64,000 nucleotides of DNA from JAHRAW01 sp028066695 (GTDB taxonomy: Bacteria > Pseudomonadota > Gammaproteobacteria > Arenicellales > Poriferihabitantaceae): NCBI GenBank assembly GCA_963457535.1, contig OY734803.1, positions 2,108,001 through 2,172,000 of the forward strand. The letters are read 5' to 3'. Shown here one piece after another: positions 1-9,300 of this stretch (its first letter is position 1; the number at the start of each line of letters is the position of its first letter). The notes under the pieces were generated by a model. That model did no database searches. It saw only the letters and a program-made list of their open reading frames with translations, and was not told the origin of the DNA. Made by a program: the position numbers and the translations under genes.

Positions 1-152
1 CCGCGATGTTCAAGACTCTGTTTGAAAAGGGCATCAACATCCAAATGATCTCCACTTCCGAGATTAAGATTTCGGTGACCATTGACATGGAATACACCGA
101 ATTGGCGGTGCGCGCGCTGCACAAGGCCTTCGGGCTGGAGGAGGCCGCCTGA
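1..152 (+). CDS. lysC: Aspartate kinase, C-terminal end (partial)
   Basis: The reading frame entering the window ends in about 50 residues that match the last ACT domain of aspartokinase, the enzyme that phosphorylates aspartate at the head of lysine, threonine and methionine synthesis. Visible marks are the segment GINIQMISTSEIKISV, which contributes to the allosteric lysine/threonine site in this family, followed by the typical ending ELAVRALHKAFGLE and a TGA at 150-152. The catalytic domain lies outside the window. lysC directly upstream of csrA is a common gammaproteobacterial order, which supports the call. The start is not visible. Confidence 0.9.
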   Translation, partial: AMFKTLFEKGINIQMISTSEIKISVTIDMEYTELAVRALHKAFGLEEAA

Positions 153-184
153 GCGAAACCCGCCCCCCGCCCGAAAATCCCCGC

Positions 185-213
185 TTGCGCGCGCCGCGCC
201 GCTCGCGTATAAT
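185..213 (+). promoter_or_regulatory. Candidate sigma70 promoter for csrA
   Basis: TTGCGC at 185-190 and a perfect TATAAT at 208-213 are 17 bp apart. Transcription would start near 220, giving a leader of about 110 nt before the csrA ATG at 330. The -35 matches only three of six consensus bases, so the call rests mainly on the -10 and the spacing. The 153-329 interval shows no other gene. Confidence 0.55.
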
Positions 214-329
214 CCCCTCCCATGGCGGCGCGCGGCGCCGGCACTTGCAATTTCACGCGGAGAACATTCTTAAATCGGCGCAACGGCGCATTCAAGGCAA
301 CCACGGCACATAACACAGGAGGCAGAACC

Positions 330-680
330 ATGTTAATTCTCACCCGCCGCATCGGCGAATCGGTGTACATCGGAGACGAAGTCCGTCTGACCGTGCTGGG
401 CGTGCGCGGCACCCAGGTGCGCATCGGCATCAACGCGCCCAAAGACGTTCCGGTCCACCGCGAAGAGATCTACCACAAGATCAAGCAGGAAAAGGCCGGC
501 GGCGCGCCGCGCGCCGGTCTCGGCGGCTTTGGCGGCTCGGGCGGCCGACCCCTGGGCGGCGCGCGCCCCGAACCCGGCAACCGCCGCCGGTACGACGACA
601 ACGCCGGCAACTACGCGGAGCCCGAAGGCCCGATGGACGACGACATCTCGCCCGAAGACCCGGACCCGCACAACGCGTAA
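330..680 (+). CDS. csrA: Carbon storage regulator CsrA with long C-terminal tail
   Basis: CsrA is a dimeric RNA-binding protein that binds GGA motifs in mRNA leaders and controls translation and decay. The start MLILTRRIGE, the core VRIGINAPKDVPVHREEIYHKI and Arg44 in HREEI, a key RNA-contacting position in CsrA, are all present. An AGGAGG at 317-322 sits 7 nt before the ATG, which fixes this start over an upstream in-frame ATG at 222. The protein is 116 residues, whereas most CsrA proteins are 60-75. The second half is a Gly/Pro/Arg-rich then Asp/Glu/Pro-rich tail, predicted disordered, ending in an acidic stretch. The tail is in the same frame, so it is read as real coding sequence. Confidence 0.95.
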   Translation: MLILTRRIGESVYIGDEVRLTVLGVRGTQVRIGINAPKDVPVHREEIYHKIKQEKAGGAPRAGLGGFGGSGGRPLGGARPEPGNRRRYDDNAGNYAEPEGPMDDDISPEDPDPHNA

Positions 681-694
681 GCCGCGCGAACACC

Positions 695-785
695 GGAGAG
701 ATGGCCGAGTGGCTGAAGGCGCTCCCCTGCTAAGGGAGTATGGGGTAGTACTCCATCGAGGGTTCGAATCCCTCTCTCTCCGCCA
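695..785 (+). tRNA. tRNA-Ser (anticodon GCU)
   Basis: The acceptor stem GGAGAGA pairs with TCTCTCC, followed by G and an encoded CCA. The anticodon loop CTGCTAA carries GCT at 729-731, and there is a long variable arm as expected for serine tRNA, with T-loop GGTTCGAATCC. It lies 14 bp after csrA, so it may be co-transcribed with it. Confidence 0.97.
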
Positions 786-875
786 CGATTTCTTAAGTCC
801 GTAAAGCGCCGCTTGCTGTTCGCCGTCCCAGTTTGTTATGTTCCTATCTTGTTATACTGGTGACGCTTTCCTTTC

Positions 876-952
876 GCGCCCGTAGCTCAGTTGGATAGAG
901 TACCTGGCTACGAACCAGGTGGTCGGGAGTTCGAATCTCTCCGGGCGCGCCA
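876..952 (+). tRNA. tRNA-Arg (anticodon ACG)
   Basis: A cloverleaf is visible with acceptor GCGCCCG/CGGGCGC, D-arm AGCTCAGTTGGATAGAG, anticodon stem CCTGG/CCAGG around loop CTACGAA, and encoded CCA. The anticodon ACG (910-912) would be converted to ICG. A TATACT at 853-858 is a candidate -10 box for its own promoter. The interval 786-875 shows nothing else. Confidence 0.97.
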
Positions 953-969
953 CTTTCCCCTGTGAAAAA

Positions 970-1626
970 TCACTCCACGCCGTAACGCGCGCGGTATTCG
1001 CGAATGGCGCCGGCGTGTTCGCTGTTCGTCCGCTCAAAGTGCTCGGCCAAATCGCGCAGGTTGATCAGCGCGTGCACCGGGATGCCGTGCTCTTTTTCCA
1101 CCTGCTGCGAGGCCGACAAGCCGTTCTCGCCGGCGCGCTCCAAACGGTCCAGCGCGACCACCACCGCATGCGGAGTCGCCCCGGCCGCACGAATCGCCTC
1201 CACCGACCGGCGAACCGAAGTGCCGGCGGTGATGACGTCGTCAATGATGATCACTTCGCCGCGAAGCGGCGCGCCGACCAATGTGCCGCCCTCGCCGTGG
1301 TCTTTGGCTTCCTTGCGGTGAAACGCGTAGCCGGCGTCAATTCCATGATCGTCCGCGAGTTTGAGTGCGGTCGCGGCGGCCAGCGCGATGCCTTTGTAGG
1401 CCGGCCCGTAGAGCATGAAAGCGCGCCCGGAAAAATTCTCGGCGATCAGCGCGGCGTAGTGCGCGGCGGTTTTGCCGAGAAGACCGCCGTGGTCAAAAAG
1501 TCCCGCGTTAAAAAAATACGGGCTGACGCGCCCGGATTTCAGCGTGAATTCGCCGAAGCGCAGCACATCGCGCGCGGCGCACAACTCAATGAAATCGGTT
1601 TTGCGGGATTGGCGGACGGCATACAT
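970..1626 (-). CDS. pyrE: Orotate phosphoribosyltransferase
   Basis: This enzyme joins orotate and PRPP to make orotidine 5'-phosphate in pyrimidine synthesis. It is 218 residues, close to the usual 213. Family marks are GEFTLKSGRVSPYFFNAG near the N terminus, YGPAYKGIALA, the flexible catalytic loop FHRKEAKDHGEGG, and the PRPP-binding signature VIIIDDVITAGTS. The ATG at 1626 gives the canonical length; the much longer frame upstream is antisense to the divergent transporter gene and is not used. The gene is divergent from ampG across 78 bp. Confidence 0.95.
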   Translation of the reverse strand: MYAVRQSRKTDFIELCAARDVLRFGEFTLKSGRVSPYFFNAGLFDHGGLLGKTAAHYAALIAENFSGRAFMLYGPAYKGIALAAATALKLADDHGIDAGYAFHRKEAKDHGEGGTLVGAPLRGEVIIIDDVITAGTSVRRSVEAIRAAGATPHAVVVALDRLERAGENGLSASQQVEKEHGIPVHALINLRDLAEHFERTNSEHAGAIREYRARYGVE

Positions 1627-1704
1627 TCGCCGATCATAGCACTTCACCGCGCCGGGTAGTATACTTTTCCACCGCACGGAACCACGGGCCCCCGGGCCGC
1701 GACT

Positions 1705-3036
1705 ATGAAAAAAATCATAACCACCTACTTTGACCGGCGCATGGCGTTCATTTTTTTCAACGGCGCCGCCAGCGGTTTTCCGTGGGTGGTCATCGGCTCG
1801 GCGATGACGCTGTGGCTGAAGGACCTCGGCCTGACGCGCACCGCCATCGGTTTTTTCGGCTCGGTGTTCGCGGTTTACTCGCTCAACTGGATGTGGGCGC
1901 CGCTGCTGGACCGCGTGCGCCTGCCGCTGCTGGCGCGCCTCGGCCAGCGCCGCTCGTGGCTGCTGCTGTTGCAGGCGCTGCTGCTGCTGCTGATTCTGGC
2001 GATGTCGCGCTTTGACGCCGGCGGGAGTCTGGTGTTTCTGAGTCTTCTCGCGCTGTCGGTCGCCTCGGTGTCGGCGACGCAGGATGTGGTCATTGACGCC
2101 TACCGCATTGACGTGCTGGCGCGCGGCGAGACGGACAAACTGCCGGCCGGCGCGGCGCTCGCGACCGCCGGCTGGTGGAGCGGCTACGGCTTCATCGGCG
2201 CGGCCGCGCTGTATTTTTCGGATTTTGGAATGTCGTGGAACGGGGTGTATGTGTTTCTGGCGATGTGCGTGCCGCTGTTCATGCTGAACACGCTGCTGCT
2301 GCGCGAGCCGCGCAGCGCGCGCTTTGAAGCGCAGCGCGAAATTCAGGACGCGTATGAAAACATGCTCGGCGGAGGCGGCGGGCATATGTGGCGGCGTTTT
2401 GCCGCCTGGTGCCTGACCACGCTGTTCCAGCCGATTCGCGATTTCTTTTCGCGCTTCGGCGCGGTCGCGCTGCTGATCTTTCTGTTCATCGTGTTCTTCA
2501 AAATCGGCGAGGCGTTTCTCGGGCGGATGTCGCTGCTGTTTTACAAGGAGATCGGCTTCACCTCGGCCGAGATCGCGACCTATTCCAAACTGGTCGGCTC
2601 CACGCTGACCATCGCCTTCTCCATAGTCGCCGGCGCGATCACCGTGCATTTCGGGCTGGTGCGCGGCCTGATGGTCGGCGGAATTTCCATGGCCGCGACC
2701 AATCTGATTTTCGCCTACATGGCGGCGACCGGCCCCGACACCACGGTGTTCGCGACCGCGATTTTTCTGGACAACTTTACCTCGGCGTTTTCCACCGTGG
2801 CTTTTGTCGCGTTCATCTCGCACCTGACCAGCCGCACATACAGCGCCTCGCAATACGCGCTGATGGCCTCGCTCGGAAACTTCGGGCGCACTTTGTTCGC
2901 CGGCGGCAGCGGCTGGCTGGTGGACAGTTTGGACGGCGACTGGGTGGTGTTCTTCGTGATCACCGCGCTGATGGTCGCGCCGAGTTTGCTGATGCTGTAT
3001 TGGATCGCGAAAAAACTGCGCGGCATGTTCGCGTAG
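1705..3036 (+). CDS. ampG: AmpG-like muropeptide permease (major facilitator superfamily)
   Basis: This inner-membrane transporter is predicted to import anhydro-muropeptides (GlcNAc-anhMurNAc peptides) released during cell-wall turnover. The 443 residues contain about 12 hydrophobic segments and AmpG-type motifs: FNGAASGFPWVVIGS near residue 20, LNWMWAPLLDR in the first cytoplasmic loop, and GQRRSWLLL. In beta-lactamase-bearing species AmpG also feeds AmpR signalling; no ampC/ampR is seen here, but an ampD-like gene lies at 60290. AmpG belongs to the peptide-acetyl-CoA transporter group, so a different small substrate is possible. A TATACT at 1660-1665 is a possible -10. Confidence 0.82.
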   Translation: MKKIITTYFDRRMAFIFFNGAASGFPWVVIGSAMTLWLKDLGLTRTAIGFFGSVFAVYSLNWMWAPLLDRVRLPLLARLGQRRSWLLLLQALLLLLILAMSRFDAGGSLVFLSLLALSVASVSATQDVVIDAYRIDVLARGETDKLPAGAALATAGWWSGYGFIGAAALYFSDFGMSWNGVYVFLAMCVPLFMLNTLLLREPRSARFEAQREIQDAYENMLGGGGGHMWRRFAAWCLTTLFQPIRDFFSRFGAVALLIFLFIVFFKIGEAFLGRMSLLFYKEIGFTSAEIATYSKLVGSTLTIAFSIVAGAITVHFGLVRGLMVGGISMAATNLIFAYMAATGPDTTVFATAIFLDNFTSAFSTVAFVAFISHLTSRTYSASQYALMASLGNFGRTLFAGGSGWLVDSLDGDWVVFFVITALMVAPSLLMLYWIAKKLRGMFA

Positions 3037-3046
3037 TTGCGCGTGA

Positions 3047-3613
3047 TTACAGCAACTGCGCGCCCCACTGCGCGAGCGGCGCGATTCCCCACTGCTGCAC
3101 CAGCCGCAGCGCCAGCAGCGTGAGAATCGGCGAGAAATCCAGCCCGCCGAATGCCGGCAGCATGCGCCGAAACGGCAGCATCACCGGCTCGCTCATTTCC
3201 GCGACCAGCCGCGCCGCCGGATGCACCGAGCGCGGCGCGATCCAACTGAGCACCACGCGCGCCAGCACCGCGAGCAGCACGATCCAAACCAGCGTGTCCA
3301 GCGAGTCGGCGAGGCCGAACACCAGCGCGCCGCTCAATCCAAAAGTGTGCCCGGCGAGCAACAACGGCAGCGCGATTTTGGCGAAGGCGAGCAGCGCGAA
3401 CAGCAGCAACGGCGAAAGGTCGGTGCCGTAGATCCCGGGGACAAACCGCCGCAGAAACTGCAGCGGCGGGGTGGTGACCGAGATCACGCCGCGCACCAGC
3501 GGATTGCGAAAATCCACGCGCAGCGCCTGAAACAAAATCCGCAAAATCAGCAGCAGCATGCACGCGCCGAGCAGCGCGGCCGCGAGCGAACTGAGCGCGT
3601 TGTGCTGGTGCAT
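3047..3613 (-). CDS. yggT: YggT family membrane protein
   Basis: A 188-residue integral membrane protein with two YGGT repeats: LLLILRILFQALRVD ... NPLVRGVISVTTPPLQFLRR, and later VVLSWIAPRSVHPAARLVAEMSEPVMLPFRR. Its function is not settled. YggT proteins have been linked to osmotic tolerance, and the gene is typically found after proC, as here. Its ATG overlaps the proC TGA by one base (3613), implying translational coupling. Confidence 0.9.
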   Translation of the reverse strand: MHQHNALSSLAAALLGACMLLLILRILFQALRVDFRNPLVRGVISVTTPPLQFLRRFVPGIYGTDLSPLLLFALLAFAKIALPLLLAGHTFGLSGALVFGLADSLDTLVWIVLLAVLARVVLSWIAPRSVHPAARLVAEMSEPVMLPFRRMLPAFGGLDFSPILTLLALRLVQQWGIAPLAQWGAQLL

Positions 3614-4482
3614 CAGCCTGCTCCGAGTTCGTCGGCGATTTCGGCCGCGCGCGCGCGCGCCGCGTCCATGCCGCCGCGCAATGCGCGCGCAAAGCCGCCG
3701 TTTTCCATCGCGAGGAGCGCCGCTTCGGTGGTGCCGCCGGGCGAGGTGACCTGGCGGCGCAATTCGGCCGGTCCGCTCCCGCCCTCGCTGGTGTGTTCGC
3801 GCGCGAGTATCGCCGCGCCGAGCGCGGTCTGCACCGCCAATTCGCCGGCGTCTTCGCGCGCCAGCCCGTGCGCGGCCGCGCTTTCCGCCATCACTTCCAT
3901 CATCTTGAAAAAATACGCGGGCCCGCTGCCGGAGACCGCGGTAACCGCGTCCATCAATTCCTCGCGCGCGACCCACAGCGTGCCGCCGGCCGCGCGCAAC
4001 ACTTCCTGCGCCAACTCGCGCTGCGCCGCGCTCGCCTGCGCGTTTGCAAAAAGCCCGGTGATGCCGGCGCCAACCAGCGCCGGCGTGTTCGGCATTGCGC
4101 GCACCAGCGCGAAGTCGCCGCCGGCCCAGCGCAGCAGGTCATCGCAGCGAATGCCGGCGGCGATGGAAATCAGCAGCGGCTTGCCGCGCCGCAGCGCCTC
4201 CGCGACCGAGTGCGCGGCCTCGCGCAGCGCCTGCGGTTTCACCGCGAACACCACCGCGTCGGCGCGCGCTGCGCATTCGGCGTTGTCTTCAAAGCAGGCG
4301 ACGCCGAAACGCTTCGTCAATTCGCGCCGCTGTTCGGCGCGCGGCTCCGCTACGGCGAGCGCCTCGGCCGGCCAGCCGCCGCGCACCAACCCGCCGAGCA
4401 GCGCCGCGGCCATGTTGCCGCCGCCGATGAAGGAGATTTTTGCGCCCCTTAATTTCGTGTTTGTGTTCATTTTCACCGCCAT
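3613..4482 (-). CDS. proC: Pyrroline-5-carboxylate reductase
   Basis: Catalyses the last step of proline synthesis, NAD(P)H-dependent reduction of pyrroline-5-carboxylate. The protein is 289 residues. Marks are the Rossmann motif ISFIGGGNMAAALLGGL, the conserved RAMPNTPA, and the C-terminal dimer/substrate region TAVSGSGPAYFF followed by QVTSPGGTTEAAL. An in-frame ATG four codons in (4470) is an alternative start. It is the middle gene of yggS-proC-yggT. Confidence 0.96.
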   Translation of the reverse strand: MAVKMNTNTKLRGAKISFIGGGNMAAALLGGLVRGGWPAEALAVAEPRAEQRRELTKRFGVACFEDNAECAARADAVVFAVKPQALREAAHSVAEALRRGKPLLISIAAGIRCDDLLRWAGGDFALVRAMPNTPALVGAGITGLFANAQASAAQRELAQEVLRAAGGTLWVAREELMDAVTAVSGSGPAYFFKMMEVMAESAAAHGLAREDAGELAVQTALGAAILAREHTSEGGSGPAELRRQVTSPGGTTEAALLAMENGGFARALRGGMDAARARAAEIADELGAG

Positions 4483-4487
4483 TTGCG

Positions 4488-5225
4488 TCAGTTTTCGCGC
4501 GGCCCGAACACCGCGGTGCCGAGCCGCAGCATGGTCGCGCCTTCGGCAATCGCCGCTTCCAGGTCGCCGCTCATGCCCATGGACAAATGCGGCATGGCAA
4601 AACCGCGCGCGTTTAATTGGTCGCGCAATTCGCGGCAGCGGCGAAACACCGCGCGCTGGCGCGCGAAATCCGGCTCGGGGCGCGGAATGATCATCAGCCC
4701 GCGCAGGCGCAAATTCGGCAACTCGGAGACGCCCTCGGCGAGCGCCGCCAGGTTGCGCTCGTCCACGCCGGATTTGGAATCCTCGTCCTGCAGGTTGACC
4801 TGAATCAGCGCGTTCAGCGGCGCGCGCCCGGCGCGCCCCTCGTTTAATTTTTCGGCGGCCTTGAGTCCGTCTATGGTGTGCACCCAGTCAAAACGCGCGG
4901 CGATTTCCCGGCACTTGCGGCTTTGCATGTGCCCGATGAAATGCCAGCATAGTTTCGCATCGCCGGCCAGCATGCCCCCCACGCGCTCCATTTTTGCCGC
5001 GCCTTCCTGTAGGTAGTTTTCGGCGAAGTCAACCTGGCCGGCGCGCGCCGCCGCCGCGACTTTTTCGGCCGGCTGTTTTTTGCTGACCGCGACCAGCCGA
5101 ATGGAGCCGGCCTCGCGCGCATGCGCGGCGCCGAGCCGCGCGATGGTTTCGCGCGCGTGTTCAAGCCCGTGGGCGGGCGGACGATTCGGTGCGGAGGGCA
5201 TGAACATTGCGAATTTGGGGTACAC
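4488..5225 (-). CDS. yggS: YggS/PLPBP family pyridoxal phosphate-binding protein
   Basis: A homologue of the PLP homeostasis protein (YggS in E. coli, PLPBP in humans), a fold-type III PLP carrier without known catalytic activity. Marks are RLVAVSKKQPAEK carrying the PLP lysine, FAENYLQEG, WHFIGHMQSRK, the substrate-loop segment VDERNLAALAEGV, and LSMGMSGDLEAAIAEGATMLRLGTAVFGPR at the end (phosphate-binding). It is 245 residues, slightly long at the N terminus; ATGs two and seven codons downstream may be the real start. It is 5 bp upstream of proC and divergent from argC. Confidence 0.93.
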   Translation of the reverse strand: MYPKFAMFMPSAPNRPPAHGLEHARETIARLGAAHAREAGSIRLVAVSKKQPAEKVAAAARAGQVDFAENYLQEGAAKMERVGGMLAGDAKLCWHFIGHMQSRKCREIAARFDWVHTIDGLKAAEKLNEGRAGRAPLNALIQVNLQDEDSKSGVDERNLAALAEGVSELPNLRLRGLMIIPRPEPDFARQRAVFRRCRELRDQLNARGFAMPHLSMGMSGDLEAAIAEGATMLRLGTAVFGPREN

Positions 5226-5303
5226 TGCGCGGGCGCTGCCGGTGGCGTATTGTAATTGTAACTGAGCGCCGGGGCATGCGGTAACTCATCTTCAAGGCGA
5301 TTT

Positions 5304-6377
5304 ATGACACTGGCAGCGGGCATACTCGGCGGCGCCGGCTACACCGGCATGGAATTGTTGCGCTTGCTGGCGCGCCATCCGCGCGCGCGCGCGGCGCGCA
5401 TCACTTCGCGCGAGCATGCCGGGCGCGCCGTGGAGGAAGTGTTTCCGTCGTTGCGCGGCAGCGTTGACGGCTTGGTTTTCACCGCGCCCCCGGAATCCCC
5501 CGAATCATCCGGTGGTGAAGACTGGAGCGGCTGCGACCTGGTGTTCTGCGCCGCGCCCAACGGCGTGGCCATGCGGCACGCCGAAGCGCTGCTGGATGCC
5601 GGCATCAAACTCATTGACCTGTCGGCCGACTTTCGGCTGCGCGACGCGGCCGTGTGGGAGCGCTGGTATGGCGAGCCGCATGCATGCCCGCAGTTGCTGG
5701 AGGAAGCCGTCTACGGCCTGCCGGAAGTGCAGCGCGAGCGCATTCGCGGCGCGCGGCTGGTCGCCAACCCCGGCTGCTACCCGACCGCGGTGCAACTCGG
5801 CTTCCTGCCGCTGCTGGAGGACGGCCTGATTGAGACCGGCGGTTTAATCGCCGATGTCAAGTCGGGCGTCTCCGGCGCCGGGCGCAAGGCGAATTTGGCC
5901 ACCGCCCTCGGCGAAGCGGCCGATTCGTGCAAGGCCTATTCGCTGCCGGGCCACCGCCACCACCCGGAAATCGCGCAGGAATTGCAGCGCGCCGCCGGAG
6001 GCGAAGTCGGGCTGGTGTTCGCGCCGCATTTGCTGCCGATGATTCGCGGCATCCACGCCACCTTGTATGCGCGCCTGCGCGAGCCCGCGCCGCAGGAGGA
6101 ACTGCAGCAACTCTACGAGCGCCGCTACGCCGATGAGCCGTTCGTGGATGTGCTGCCGGCCGGCGCGCATCCGGACACGCGCGGCGTGCGCGGCGCCAAC
6201 ATCTGCCGCCTCGCCGTGCATCTTCCCCCGGACGGGCGGGACGGCCGCAGCGTGGTGGTGCTCGCGGTGGAGGACAACCTGGTCAAAGGCGCGGCCGGGC
6301 AGGCGGTGCAAAACATGAACCTGATGTTCGGCCTGCCCGAAGGCGAGGGGCTGGAAGACGCGGCGCTGGTGCCGTAG
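5304..6377 (+). CDS. argC: N-acetyl-gamma-glutamyl-phosphate reductase
   Basis: Third step of arginine synthesis, NADPH-dependent reduction of N-acetylglutamyl phosphate to the semialdehyde. Marks are the nucleotide-binding start AGILGGAGYTGMELLRLL, LIDLSADFRLRD, catalytic Cys158 in ANPGCYPTA, the histidine-rich GHRHHPEI, and LPMIRGIHATLYA. The length of 357 residues is slightly longer than usual because of a short acidic insertion (EDWSGCD region) and tail. The GTG of the next gene follows after 2 bp, so the two are likely co-transcribed. Confidence 0.95.
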   Translation: MTLAAGILGGAGYTGMELLRLLARHPRARAARITSREHAGRAVEEVFPSLRGSVDGLVFTAPPESPESSGGEDWSGCDLVFCAAPNGVAMRHAEALLDAGIKLIDLSADFRLRDAAVWERWYGEPHACPQLLEEAVYGLPEVQRERIRGARLVANPGCYPTAVQLGFLPLLEDGLIETGGLIADVKSGVSGAGRKANLATALGEAADSCKAYSLPGHRHHPEIAQELQRAAGGEVGLVFAPHLLPMIRGIHATLYARLREPAPQEELQQLYERRYADEPFVDVLPAGAHPDTRGVRGANICRLAVHLPPDGRDGRSVVVLAVEDNLVKGAAGQAVQNMNLMFGLPEGEGLEDAALVP

Positions 6378-6379
6378 CG

Positions 6380-9300
6380 GTGGCGGTTTTTCTTTCCATT
6401 CTCCGCTGGTCGCTGCTGGCGCTGTTGCTCGTCCTGCTCGCGCTGACCGCGGTGCTGTCCTTTGCCGGCGAGGATTTTTACAAACAGCGCATCACCGAGG
6501 CGGTGGAAGCCGCGACCGGCCGGCCGCTGCGCATTGACGGCGGGGTGTCGCTGGCTTCGGTGCTGCCGCCGCGCATATCGTTCTCCAAGGTGCGCTATCC
6601 CAACGCCGAGTGGAGCGCGCCGCCGTGGGCGTTTGAAGCCGAGACGGTTTCCATTGAATTGACTTTGGACGCGCTGGTGCGCGGCGAGTTGAACATCGGC
6701 GACATGGTGCTGGTCAGGCCGAAACTCTGGGTGGAAAAAAACGCCGACGGCGTCTACAACCTCGCCCCTGCGCCCGGGCATTCCCGCCCCGGGAGCGGCG
6801 TGGAACTGATGGTGGTGGAATTGCTGAACCAGTCCGACCCGCGCATCGTCAACGGCGAAATCACCGTGACCACGCGCCGCCGCCAATGGGACCTGCGCAT
6901 AGACGATGCGCGCGCCGAATTGGATTCGTCCGGCGAGCGAATAGCGGTGAAATTTGAAGGCGCGCTGGAGGGAACGCCGATTGACGCGGCCGGCAGCATC
7001 GGCAGTTTGGAGGAAATTTTTGCGATGCAGCCGGTGGAGTTGCAACTGGAAGGCACGGTCGGCCACCGCGAAAACCGCGTGCGCACGACCGGCCGCGTCG
7101 GCAACCTGCTGAAATGGCGCGATGTGGATTTGCCGCTGGAGTTTGAATTCGCGCATCCGGACGCGCTCTCCCGCATCGCCGGCCTGCGCGTGCGCGACAT
7201 CGGCGCGGTTTCCGGCAGCGCGCGTTTTTTGCAGGGCGTCGGCGTCGCCACCAACCGCCTGGAAGAAATTAAATTGCGCTCGGAAAACCTCGGACTGCAA
7301 AGCGCGCTGTCAGGCCGAATCGGAAAACTCCACGGGCGCGACGACTACGACATGACGATAACGGTCGGCGGCCCGCTCGGGCGGGCGGTGCCGGCGCTGG
7401 CGGCCGCCGGCTTGCGCGCCGACTTGCGCGGCCGGCTGCATGGCGCGCTGGACGATTTGGCACTGCGCATTGAAGAAGCGCGCGCCGGAAGCGATGCGTT
7501 GTCGCTGCGCGCGAGCGGCGAGTTGCGCCTCCGCGAGCGCGTCTGGACCGGCGAGTTGCCGTTGCTGGCCGAATTCAACGGTTTTGCCGGGCTGTCCGGC
7601 GCGGCCGCGCTTGCCCCGCTCGCGCCGCTGCGCGCGAGCGGCACACTGGTGCGCGCGCCGAAGAGTTGGCAATTGCGCGACATTGAAATGTCCTCGGAGC
7701 GCTCCGGGTTTTCACTGCGTGCGCAGGGCATGATCGGAGACCTGCTGCGCCGGCGCGGTTTTGATCTAATGGTGCAAGCGCAAATGGACGACCTGACGCG
7801 GCGGCCGTGGGGCGCAAAGTTGCCGCCGGATGCGCGGCTGCAACTGCGCGCGCATTTGCGCGACGGCGATGAAAACAACAATGACGGGGCCGGCGTCGAC
7901 CTGCGCGACATTGACGCCTCGCTTTCCGCGCCGCAATTTGCATTCGCGGCGCGCGGCGATTTGCGCGGCATTGGCGAGGCGATGCGCTCCGACATTTCCT
8001 TAAGCATGCGGTTTGACGCGCCGGAGCCGCTGCGCGCGCTGTTGCCGGCTGCGCCGGCCGTGCTGCTTGAACCGTTGGTGCCGCTGCGCGCCTCGGCGCA
8101 ATTGCGCTCGCGCAACGCGCGCGAATGGAGCGCGTCGCTGGCCTCGCAGCCGTCCGCGGCGGAAGGCGGCGAATCTCAGGACGCGCTGGAACTCTCGTTT
8201 GACTGGGTCATGCAGCCCGGCAAAACCGCCGTGGAAAATCTGTCGCTGTCGCTGGACGCGGGCGGTTTTCGCCTGCGCGCGCGCGGCGGCATTGAGCAAC
8301 TGCACCCGCCGCGCTTTGCGCGCCTGAATGTGGAGTTTGACGCCGAGCGCACCGGCGCGCTGCGGCCGCTCGGACTCGGCGCGCTTCACCCCGAAAAGCC
8401 GCTCTCGCTTGATGCGCAGTTTTCTCTGCAGTCCGCTGAGAGCGGGGGCGGCGCCGATTTTCGCGCCAGCATCGCGCGCCTCACGCTCGGCGAAAGCGAT
8501 GTGCGCGGCGAAGTGGAGGCGCGCATGTCTGACGGGGAAACCCCCGCGCTGGTGCGCGCCGACTTGCAGTCCGAGAACTTTGATCTGGAGGAAATTTTTC
8601 CGCCGGTCAAAAAAGACCGCGAGCGGTTTTTTTCGCCCGCGCCACTGCCGACCGAATGGATTCCCAAAGTGGACGCCGACATCGCGCTGCGCGCCACGCG
8701 CGCCGGGCACCGCTGGCTGGACATGCGTGGCGCAACCGCGCGCGTACGGGTGCAAAACGGCGTCTGGTATCAAACCATTCGCGGCGCGGTCGGGGAGGGC
8801 GATGCGCCGCTGCATCTGGACATGCGTTTTGACGCCGGCAGCCAGCCGCAGGAACTGCATTTCACCGCGCGCGGCGAGCAACTGGACACCGCCGGGCTGC
8901 GCGCGTTTCGCGACGACCGCTACCTGGACGGCGGCGTTTTTCGGGCGGACGCGGATGTGCGCGCGCGCGGGGATTCGCTCGCGGCGCTGGCCGCGGCCGC
9001 GAACGGCGGCCTGTCGCTGCGCTTTGACGACATGCGGATGAAAAACCAGGCGATAGACGTGTTCGGCGGCGACATCTTCGCGAACATCCTCACCGCGGCA
9101 AACCCGTTCCGCTCCATCGGCGAATATGTGGATGTGGAATGCGCGATCATGAAATTTGAACTGGCCGACGGCGTCGCTTCGGCCGGCGAGAATCTGGCGA
9201 TAAAGACCGAGCGCATGACCATGCGCGCCAACGGCAGCATCAACTTCGCCGACGAGTCGCTGCAATTTTTGATTTCGCCGAAAGCGCGCACCGGGCTCGG

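Noticed and set aside
1632..1638. TATGAT on the minus strand as a -10 for leaderless pyrE transcription
   Set aside because: Spacing would put the transcript start at the ATG and no -35 is visible; too weak to annotate.
970..2853. Open frame of 627 codons on the minus strand covering pyrE and extending far upstream
   Set aside because: Only the part below 1626 matches a protein family. The rest is antisense to the well-supported transporter gene and reflects the lack of stop codons in GC-rich DNA.
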